13,087 nucleotides of DNA from an uncultured beta proteobacterium. GTDB lineage: Bacteria; Pseudomonadota; Gammaproteobacteria; Burkholderiales; Burkholderiaceae_C. Under the pieces are notes generated by a model that was not told where the DNA came from, searched no databases, and was given only the letters and a program-made list of their open reading frames with translations. The DNA is taken from positions 1-13,087 of the forward strand of contig CAJASG010000622.1 of NCBI GenBank assembly GCA_903944555.1. The letters run 5' to 3'. The translations under genes were made by a program, and so were the position numbers. Positions within the stretch are counted from its first letter, which is position 1; each line of letters starts with the position of its first letter. Below, piece by piece: positions 7,929 through 12,972 of this stretch.

Positions 7929-9736
7929 GAGAGGTTCTCCAAGTGGGCGGCAGGGTCGTCGCGCCCGGTCATGCGCCGGGCAATCGACAGCTCGGCATCC
8001 AGATCAAAGCCGGGCTCAAAGTGCAAGGATTTCAAGTGTTGCTCGTACGCCGGGCGGAATTTCAAAATGGTGTCGCGCAAGGGGTTGCAGGCGCTGGCGC
8101 CCAGGCCGCAATGGGTGGCGGTGTGCATGAGTTTGTCCAACTCAAACAGGACGTCAATGTCGTGGCGCGAGCCATGCCCTTCGGCCAGCTTGTCCATGCG
8201 TTTGACGACCAGTGCAGTGCCGACGCGGCATGGCGTACAAAAGCCGCAACTCTCGTGGGCAAAGAAATGGGCAAAACTGCGCGCCACTTCAAACATGTCG
8301 CGCGAGCGGTCGAACACCATAAACGCACCTGCAGTAGGAACGTCTTCAAAGGCAATACGCCGACCAAACTCAAACGCGGACAGGCACACGCCCGAGGGCC
8401 CGCCCACTTGCACCGCCTGGGTGTCGCGCGCGCCGCAGTCTTCCAAAATACGGCCAATGCGGGTACCAAAGGGGTATTCGTACAAGCCGGGGCGCTCGCA
8501 GTCGCCTGACACCGAGTGAATTTTGGTACCGGTGGATTTGGCGGTGCCAATGCTGGCCCACCAGGCACCACCCTGCACGGCAATATGGGTGGCGGCGCAA
8601 AACGTCTCCACGTTATTAACCACCGTGGGGTGCCCCAGGTAGCCGTGCTCCACCGGAAATGGCGGTCGGATGCGCGGTGTGCCACGCTTGCCCTCCAACG
8701 ACTCAATCAAAGAAGACTCTTCGCCACACACATAGGCCCCTGCGCCAACGTGGATGGTGATGTCAAAGTCAAACCCTTCCTCGCCCAGGATGGACGCGCC
8801 CAAAAGGTGTGCATTGCGCCTGCGCTGCAGCACCGCATTTAGGGGTTCCAACAAATAGCGGTACTCGCCCCGCAGGTACATCAAGCCCTGCTGCGCGCCA
8901 ATGGCGTGGGCGGCAATGGTCATGCCTTCAAACACGGCGTCGGCACGCTGATTCAGCAACACGCGGTCTTTGAACGTACCGGGTTCGCCTTCGTCGGCAT
9001 TGCACACCACCACATGCTGCGCGCCAGTGGCCTTGCGGCACAGCTCCCATTTGAGTCCCGTTACAAAACCTGCGCCGCCCCGGCCCCGCAAGTTAGAACG
9101 CTTCATCTCAGCCAGCATGGCATCCGGTCCGCGCGCCAAGGCCGCTGCCAGCGCCACGCCGGGCGCCGTTGCATCGCCCAGCAACACATCAGCCCGGCGA
9201 ATGTTGTCTTGCACCTCAAACCACGACGTGGGCCATTGCGCAACTGGCACACGTTGGCGAATCAACTCGGCCATCTGGGCTACACGCTCAGAGTCCATTC
9301 GGGTGACCACTTGGTGGTGGTTGATCAGCACGGCGGGGCCCTGGTCACACATGCCAGTGCATGATGTTTTGTCGACACTCACAAGCCCATCGCTGCTCAC
9401 CTTGCCTGGGGCAACACCCAAGCGGCGGCATAAGTCGGCCATCAGAGCGTCACTACCCAACATTCGGTCGGTGATGTTGTCGCTAAACAGCACTCGGTAG
9501 GCACCTGCCGGCTGGGTGTGAAAAAAGCGGTAGAAGCCGGCGACGCCTTCCACATGCGCCAGGGTCAAGCCCAACGAGGCGCCTATTTGGCTGAGTGCCT
9601 CACGCGGCAACCAGCCCTGCAAGGCCTGCAGTTCGCGCAGGATCTGCACCAAGGCGTGGGGGGAATTGCCGTGCCGTGCCAACAAGGCCTGCAAAGCGCC
9701 GACAGGGAGAGTAGCGGTGGGGTTTGTGGAGCGCAT
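7925..9736 (-). CDS. hoxF: Diaphorase flavoprotein HoxF with fused HoxE-like N-terminal domain
   Basis: HoxF binds FMN and NAD(H) and is the NADH-oxidising/NAD-reducing end of the complex, homologous to NuoF. From ATG 9736 it has 603 residues. Residues 1-165 are a NuoE/HoxE-like thioredoxin-fold domain, and 190-603 the NuoF-like part. FMN/NAD-binding blocks are LRGRGGAGF (216-224), NADEGEPGTFKDR (246-258) and GAGAYVCGEESSLIESLEGK (331-350). The [4Fe-4S] site is CGFCTPC (497, 500, 503) plus Cys543. The N-terminal domain keeps only Cys126 and Cys130 of the four NuoE [2Fe-2S] ligands, so that cluster is probably absent. An in-frame ATG at 9769 would add 11 residues, but the likely -10 element lies downstream of it, so 9736 is preferred. 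First gene of the hox-hyp unit. Confidence 0.95.
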   Translation of the reverse strand: MRSTNPTATLPVGALQALLARHGNSPHALVQILRELQALQGWLPREALSQIGASLGLTLAHVEGVAGFYRFFHTQPAGAYRVLFSDNITDRMLGSDALMADLCRRLGVAPGKVSSDGLVSVDKTSCTGMCDQGPAVLINHHQVVTRMDSERVAQMAELIRQRVPVAQWPTSWFEVQDNIRRADVLLGDATAPGVALAAALARGPDAMLAEMKRSNLRGRGGAGFVTGLKWELCRKATGAQHVVVCNADEGEPGTFKDRVLLNQRADAVFEGMTIAAHAIGAQQGLMYLRGEYRYLLEPLNAVLQRRRNAHLLGASILGEEGFDFDITIHVGAGAYVCGEESSLIESLEGKRGTPRIRPPFPVEHGYLGHPTVVNNVETFCAATHIAVQGGAWWASIGTAKSTGTKIHSVSGDCERPGLYEYPFGTRIGRILEDCGARDTQAVQVGGPSGVCLSAFEFGRRIAFEDVPTAGAFMVFDRSRDMFEVARSFAHFFAHESCGFCTPCRVGTALVVKRMDKLAEGHGSRHDIDVLFELDKLMHTATHCGLGASACNPLRDTILKFRPAYEQHLKSLHFEPGFDLDAELSIARRMTGRDDPAAHLENLS

Positions 9737-9755
9737 GGGATCCAGGCAAAAATTT

Positions 9756-9761
9756 ATTCTA
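9756..9761 (-). promoter_or_regulatory. Probable -10 element of the hox-hyp operon promoter
   Basis: On the minus strand this reads TAGAAT, one mismatch from the sigma-70 consensus, and would place the transcript start near 9749, about a dozen bases before the hoxF ATG. At the usual 17-bp spacing no recognisable -35 is found (CGCTGC), consistent with dependence on an activator. No sigma-54 GG-N10-GC element was found nearby. Confidence 0.5.
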
Positions 9762-9794
9762 GGCCACATGCTGAACCCGCAGCGCGCGAATTAA

Positions 9795-9808
9795 TTGATC
9801 CATATCAA
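9795..9808 (-). promoter_or_regulatory. FNR/CRP-family (FNR, ANR, DNR type) binding site
   Basis: The sequence is TTGAT-CCAT-ATCAA on the plus strand, a perfect match to the TTGAT-N4-ATCAA consensus of oxygen- or NO-sensing FNR-family regulators. Its centre (9801.5) lies 65 bp before the hoxF ATG, and about 52 bp upstream of a start near 9749. It is about 149 bp from the rhodanese ATG, so hox is the more likely target. The spacing is not the classical 41.5, so the promoter mapping or the exact mode of action remains uncertain. Confidence 0.75.
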
Positions 9809-9822
9809 AAACATTCGCTTAC

Positions 9823-9843
9823 CCATGCGCATGCAGTGCATGG
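9823..9843. repeat. Nested palindromes in the hox-rhodanese intergenic region
   Basis: CCATGC (9823-9828) and GCATGG (9838-9843) form an inverted repeat. Inside it CATGC-AGT-GCATG (9830-9842) and the self-complementary ATGCGCAT (9825-9832) overlap. The cluster sits between the FNR-type site and the rhodanese promoter. It could be a protein-binding site for either divergent promoter, or chance. No known regulator was recognised. Confidence 0.35.
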
Positions 9844-9903
9844 TCTGATTTGCGCCCATGGTGTTGCCAAAACTGCCGTTTTCATCACGCCAGGCATAAA
9901 ATT

Positions 9904-9921
9904 TATACCCCATAGGGTATA
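9904..9921 (+). promoter_or_regulatory. Operator-like palindrome of CsoR/CstR (DUF156) type before the rhodanese gene
   Basis: TATACCC-CATA-GGGTATA is a perfect 7-4-7 inverted repeat with AT-rich ends flanking C/G tracts, the general architecture of operators bound by CsoR-family repressors (copper-sensing CsoR, persulfide-sensing CstR). It ends 29 bp before the rhodanese ATG. The right arm contains a possible -10 (TATATT, 9918-9923), so a bound repressor would block the promoter. Because the gene downstream handles sulfane sulfur, a persulfide-sensing family member is the more attractive partner. No such regulator gene lies in this window. Confidence 0.55.
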
Positions 9922-9950
9922 TTTCCATATCCGCCACTTGAAAGAATTGC

Positions 9951-10370
9951 ATGACCACATACACAAAATTTTCCTTCACGCGCCGCGTGGCTCTGCTTGC
10001 CCTGGGCTTGAGCGTGGTGACCGTGGGCTGCAGCCAAGAGCTAGCAGCCGCAGATTCGGTCACTCTGGAGTTTGCCCGCAATGCACTGACTACTGGCCAA
10101 GCAACGTTCATTGACGTACGCGAACCCCAGGAGCACGCCACAGGCGTGGCCGCTGGCGCACAGCTGTTGCCCATGCGCCAGCTTGAATCGCGATTGGGGG
10201 AGATCCCCAATGACCTCAAGCAACCAGTCCTGCTGATTTGCAACACCCAAAACCGCTCCAGTGCCACATTGCGGTTTTTGCGTGACAAAGGCTACGCCAA
10301 TGTGCGCTTTGTGCAAGGCGGCATGAGCGAGTGGAGCCAACGCGGCTGGCCTCTGGTGAAGCCCTTGTGA
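9951..10370 (+). CDS. Exported single-domain rhodanese (sulfurtransferase)
   Basis: This 139-residue protein has a single rhodanese domain that probably carries sulfane sulfur on a cysteine persulfide. Residues 1-26 look like an export signal: basic FTRR (9-12), then a hydrophobic stretch ending TVGC. Cys27 could be a lipoprotein cysteine, though Thr at -3 is not ideal. The twin arginines lack the rest of a Tat motif, so Sec export to the periplasm or an envelope-anchored lipoprotein is likelier. The domain shows FIDVREPQEH (53-62), the active-site loop CNTQNRS (97-103; catalytic Cys97) and VQGGMSEW (121-128). A six-residue loop after the Cys is the usual sulfurtransferase form, against arsenate-reductase/phosphatase variants. 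It is transcribed away from hox and separated from arsR by 161 bp. Physiological sulfur donor and acceptor are unknown. Confidence 0.88.
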   Translation: MTTYTKFSFTRRVALLALGLSVVTVGCSQELAAADSVTLEFARNALTTGQATFIDVREPQEHATGVAAGAQLLPMRQLESRLGEIPNDLKQPVLLICNTQNRSSATLRFLRDKGYANVRFVQGGMSEWSQRGWPLVKPL

Positions 10371-10445
10371 GCGGACTATTATTCATAATCATCACTTGTT
10401 AATTTTCAGAAAATAACTCAATTTATCGACAATGCGCATGTATTA

Positions 10446-10486
10446 CTTGCGCAAGCAGCTATCAATTACATAGCATATTGACAGCT
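10446..10486 (+). promoter_or_regulatory. Upstream palindromes and consensus -35 in the arsR promoter region
   Basis: CTTGCGCAAG (10446-10455) is a perfect 10-bp palindrome. AGCTATCAA (10457-10465) and TTGACAGCT (10478-10486) form a 9-bp inverted repeat with one mismatch and a 12-base spacer. The right arm contains TTGACA (10478-10483), an exact -35 consensus, but the hexamer 17 bp downstream (TTTGCT) is a poor -10. A second regulator site or a further ArsR site is possible. The rest of the 10371-10531 gap is AT-rich and shows no gene and no GC-rich terminator hairpin. Confidence 0.4.
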
Positions 10487-10514
10487 TGAGTTATGCGTAT
10501 TTTGCTTCCATATT
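10486..10514 (+). promoter_or_regulatory. Probable sigma-70 promoter of the ars operon
   Basis: TTGAGT (10486-10491) and CATATT (10509-10514) are separated by 17 bp and are the best-spaced promoter pair before arsR. Transcription would start near 10521, giving a leader of about 11 bases or fewer before the arsR ATG. The -10 lies inside the arsR operator palindrome, so ArsR binding would exclude RNA polymerase. Confidence 0.5.
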
Positions 10515-10535
10515 TCAAGTATCATTGAAATATGG
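10508..10535 (+). promoter_or_regulatory. ArsR operator: perfect 11-6-11 inverted repeat overlapping the arsR start codon
   Basis: CCATATTTCAA (10508-10518) and TTGAAATATGG (10525-10535) are exact reverse complements, separated by GTATCA. The arsR ATG (10532-10534) is part of the right arm, and the probable -10 is part of the left arm. Dyad length and position are what is expected for a dimeric ArsR-family repressor acting on its own operon. Release by arsenite is inferred from the family. Confidence 0.8.
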
Positions 10536-10897
10536 AAAGCATTTCAACCTTCATTGACGAACCCCAAGCACTCAAAGCGCTCACCGCCTTGGCCCAGGCC
10601 CAACGCCTGCGGGCTTTCAAGGCTCTGGTGGTGGCAGGCCCCGAGGGCCTGACCCCCGGCACCCTGGCGCAGCAACTCGAGTCGTCGCCCAGCGGGCTGT
10701 CGTTTCACCTCAAAGAGCTGACGCACTCCGGCCTGGTGGCCTGTGAGCAACGCGGGCGCAACCTGATTTACCGCGCCAACTTCCCGCAGATGAACGCGTT
10801 GCTGGCCTACCTCACCCAGCACTGCTGCCAGGGTGATGCCTGCGACCTAGCGCAGACCGACGGCCCGGCCAGCGCAACAGCCTGCACCCAGTGCTGA
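10532..10897 (+). CDS. arsR: Arsenite-responsive repressor ArsR
   Basis: This ArsR/SmtB-family winged-helix repressor has 121 residues. Dimerisation and DNA-binding helices run through LTPGTLAQQLESSPSGLSFH (40-59), followed by the wing around GRNLIYRANF (75-84). The classic E. coli inducer motif CVC in the recognition helix is absent. Instead Cys98, Cys99 and Cys104 (HCCQGDAC) lie near the C-terminus, as in Acidithiobacillus ferrooxidans ArsR, where three such cysteines bind As(III). A further CTQC pair (118, 121) ends the protein and is not part of that known triad. The ATG lies inside the operator palindrome with no Shine-Dalgarno before it, so the message may be nearly leaderless. It heads the ars operon and should repress it until arsenite binds. 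Confidence 0.95.
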   Translation: MESISTFIDEPQALKALTALAQAQRLRAFKALVVAGPEGLTPGTLAQQLESSPSGLSFHLKELTHSGLVACEQRGRNLIYRANFPQMNALLAYLTQHCCQGDACDLAQTDGPASATACTQC

Positions 10898-10945
10898 ACG
10901 CCACACCACCGCATCCCACCGATTGCAACCCCACATCCGTCATTT

Positions 10946-10950
10946 GGAGA
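10946..10950 (+). promoter_or_regulatory. Shine-Dalgarno deciding the start of the phosphatase-type arsC
   Basis: GGAGA lies 6 bp before GTG 10957. The frame is open back to a GTG at 10891 that overlaps the arsR stop region, but that start has no comparable site. The family P-loop begins a dozen residues after 10957, so 10957 is chosen. Confidence 0.75.
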
Positions 10951-10956
10951 ACCCCC

Positions 10957-11460
10957 GTGCCCTTGTCCCGCCCCATCCATGTACTTTTTTTGTGCACCCA
11001 CAACTCAGCGCGCAGCATTCTTGCCGAGGCCATCCTGAACCACATCGGCCAAGGCCGCTTCCAGGGCTATTCGGCCGGCAGCAGTCCGCGTGAGAACCAG
11101 CAGCCCAACCCGCTGGGCTTGCAAGTGCTGCAACACGCCGGCATTTCAACCGACGGCCTGCGCAGCAAAAATTGGGACGAATTCGCCCTGCCCGATGCAC
11201 CGCAGATGGACCTGATCATCACCGTGTGCGACAACGCCGCCGGTGAGGTTTGCCCGTTCTGGCCCGGCCGCCCCGCCACCGCCCACTGGAGCTACCCCGA
11301 CCCGTCCGCCGGACCGGGCAGCGACGCCGAAAAAGCCGAAGCCTTCCGCCAGACCTTGCACGCCATCCGCCGTCGGCTGGAACTGCTGGTGAACTTGCCA
11401 GCCGTCAAGCTGGACGCCATGGTGCTACAAAACACCGCCAACGAACTGGCCCAGTCATGA
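10957..11460 (+). CDS. arsC: Arsenate reductase, low-molecular-weight tyrosine phosphatase fold
   Basis: This 167-residue enzyme reduces As(V) to As(III) using a phosphatase-like P-loop and a cysteine relay. The N-terminus VLFLCTHNSARS holds the CX5RS loop (Cys13, Arg19, Ser20). Two further cysteines, Cys91 and Cys99, sit in VCDNAAGEVCPFWPG and probably form the redox relay. Their spacing of seven residues is one longer than in Staphylococcus aureus ArsC (Cys82/Cys89). The general-acid region is HWSYPDPS (110-117). The electron donor (thioredoxin or glutaredoxin/glutathione) cannot be read from the sequence. GTG start with a good ribosome binding site. The last bases overlap the ACR3 ATG (ATGA, 11457-11460), so the reductase is translationally coupled to the efflux pump. 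It is not homologous to the second ArsC downstream. Confidence 0.92.
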   Translation: MPLSRPIHVLFLCTHNSARSILAEAILNHIGQGRFQGYSAGSSPRENQQPNPLGLQVLQHAGISTDGLRSKNWDEFALPDAPQMDLIITVCDNAAGEVCPFWPGRPATAHWSYPDPSAGPGSDAEKAEAFRQTLHAIRRRLELLVNLPAVKLDAMVLQNTANELAQS

Positions 11461-12548
11461 GCACTTCAGTCAACCTCACCCCAAACCAGCCATCAGCGCC
11501 GGTCGCCCCCATGAGCGTGTTCGAGCGCTACCTCACGGTGTGGGTGTTTTTGTGCATCGTCATCGGCATCGGACTCGGCCAAATGCTGCCTGGCGTATTC
11601 CAGGCCATTGGCGGAATGGAACTGGCCAAGGTCAACCTACCGGTGGGCGTGTTGATCTGGGTGATGATCATCCCGATGCTGGTGAAAGTGGATTTCTCGG
11701 CCCTGCACGAAGTGCGCAAGCACCTGCGCGGCATTGGCGTCACGCTGTTCGTGAACTGGCTGGTCAAACCGTTCTCCATGGCTTTTTTGGGCTGGTTGTT
11801 TATCCGCACACTGTTTGCGCCCCTGTTGCCGCCGGACCAAATCGACAGCTACATCGCCGGGTTGATCTTGCTGGCAGCAGCGCCCTGCACTGCCATGGTG
11901 TTTGTGTGGAGCCGCCTCACCGGCGGGGACCCGCTGTTCACCTTGTCACAAGTGGCGCTGAATGACGGCATCATGATTGTGGCGTTCGCCCCGCTGGTCG
12001 CTTTTTTACTGGGCATGTCCGCCATCATCGTGCCATGGGGCACGCTGCTGACCTCGGTGGTGCTGTACATCGTGATTCCGGTCATTTTGGCCCAGCTCTG
12101 GCGCAAGGCCTTGCTGGCAAAAGGCCAAGCGGCATTTGATGCCGCCATGGAGAAAATCGGACCCTGGTCCATCACGGCGCTGCTGGCCACACTGGTGCTG
12201 CTGTTTGCGTTTCAGGGCGATGCCATCATCCAGCAACCCTTGGTGATTGCACTGCTGGCGGTGCCCATCCTGATCCAGGTGTTCTTCAACTCGGCCCTGG
12301 CCTACTGGCTCAACCGGGCGGTGGGGGAAAAGCACAACATCGCCTGCCCCTCGGCGCTGATCGGTGCCTCCAACTTCTTCGAACTGGCGGTGGCCGCCGC
12401 CATCAGCCTGTTTGGCTTTCACTCCGGGGCGGCATTGGCCACGGTGGTGGGCGTGCTGATTGAAGTACCGGTGATGCTGCTGGTGGTCTACATCGTCAAC
12501 CACTCCAAAGGCTGGTACGAGCGCGGATCTTCAACCCAAGGAACCTGA
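11457..12548 (+). CDS. acr3: ACR3-family arsenite efflux permease
   Basis: This inner-membrane carrier exports arsenite, probably driven by the proton motive force. It has 363 residues, typical of bacterial ACR3, with about ten hydrophobic segments beginning near residue 25 (YLTVWVFLCIVIGIGLGQML). Family marks include NLPVGVLIWVMIIPML (60-75), the essential cysteine of the fourth segment in AAAPCTAMVF (Cys144), and the conserved Glu309 in SNFFELAVAA (305-314). The start at 11457 overlaps the arsC stop. The frame is open further upstream, but MSTSVNLTPNQ just ahead of the first membrane segment is the reasonable start. It is the pump for the As(III) made by both arsenate reductases of the operon. 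ArsB is a different family and is not present here. Confidence 0.96.
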   Translation: MSTSVNLTPNQPSAPVAPMSVFERYLTVWVFLCIVIGIGLGQMLPGVFQAIGGMELAKVNLPVGVLIWVMIIPMLVKVDFSALHEVRKHLRGIGVTLFVNWLVKPFSMAFLGWLFIRTLFAPLLPPDQIDSYIAGLILLAAAPCTAMVFVWSRLTGGDPLFTLSQVALNDGIMIVAFAPLVAFLLGMSAIIVPWGTLLTSVVLYIVIPVILAQLWRKALLAKGQAAFDAAMEKIGPWSITALLATLVLLFAFQGDAIIQQPLVIALLAVPILIQVFFNSALAYWLNRAVGEKHNIACPSALIGASNFFELAVAAAISLFGFHSGAALATVVGVLIEVPVMLLVVYIVNHSKGWYERGSSTQGT

Positions 12549-12549
12549 T

Positions 12550-12972
12550 ATGACCGACATCACGATTTACCACAACCCCTCTTGCGGCACCTCGCGCAAC
12601 ACGCTGGCGCTGATTCGCAACAGTGGTGTTGAGCCGGAAGTCATCGAGTACCTGAAGACGCCAGCATCCAAAGCGCAACTGCAAACCTTGCTGGCCACGC
12701 TGGGCATCGGTGCCCGCGACCTGCTGCGGCAAAAGGGCACACTGTTTGATGAGTTGAAACTGGCCGACCCGAGCTGGTCGGACGACGCGTTGCTGGACTT
12801 CATGGCCGAGCACCCCATTTTGATGAACCGGCCCATTGTGCTGACTCCCCTTGGAGCCCGGCTGTGCCGCCCCAGCGAGGCGGTGCTGGACATCTTGCCC
12901 GCGCCCCAGCGCGGCGCCTTTGCCAAGGAAGATGGCGCAGTGGTGGTCGATGCAAAGGGGCAACGTGTCTGA
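12550..12972 (+). CDS. arsC: Arsenate reductase, glutaredoxin-dependent (ArsC/Spx fold)
   Basis: This second arsenate reductase is of the R773-plasmid ArsC type, which uses glutathione and glutaredoxin. It has 140 residues, one fewer than R773 ArsC. The catalytic cysteine is Cys12 in HNPSCGTSRN. The three arginines that bind arsenate in R773 ArsC are at identical positions here, Arg60, Arg94 and Arg107, so it is expected to be active. A Shine-Dalgarno AAGGAA (12538-12543) lies at the end of the ACR3 gene, and the ATG follows that stop by 1 bp. Its stop is overlapped 8 bp by the arsH start. Two unrelated arsenate reductases in one operon is seen in other proteobacteria, but the division of labour is unclear. 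Confidence 0.96.
   Translation: MTDITIYHNPSCGTSRNTLALIRNSGVEPEVIEYLKTPASKAQLQTLLATLGIGARDLLRQKGTLFDELKLADPSWSDDALLDFMAEHPILMNRPIVLTPLGARLCRPSEAVLDILPAPQRGAFAKEDGAVVVDAKGQRV

Noticed and set aside
9737..9830. Sigma-54 promoter for the hox operon, as in C. necator
   Set aside because: No GG-N10-GC pair with the TGGC/TGC context was found on the minus strand; the closest GG and GC pair is spaced 16 bases apart.
9791..10288. Minus-strand open frame of 165 codons covering the hox-rhodanese gap and part of the rhodanese
   Set aside because: It would run through the regulatory palindromes and opposite the rhodanese active site; product has no family features.
10378..10389. Terminator hairpin after the rhodanese gene (ATTAT-TC-ATAAT)
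   Set aside because: Only five AT pairs with a 2-base loop and no following T-run; too weak to call.
10891..10956. N-terminal extension of the phosphatase-type arsC from GTG 10891
   Set aside because: The extension has no family match, overlaps the arsR end, and the GGAGA site before GTG 10957 gives a better start.
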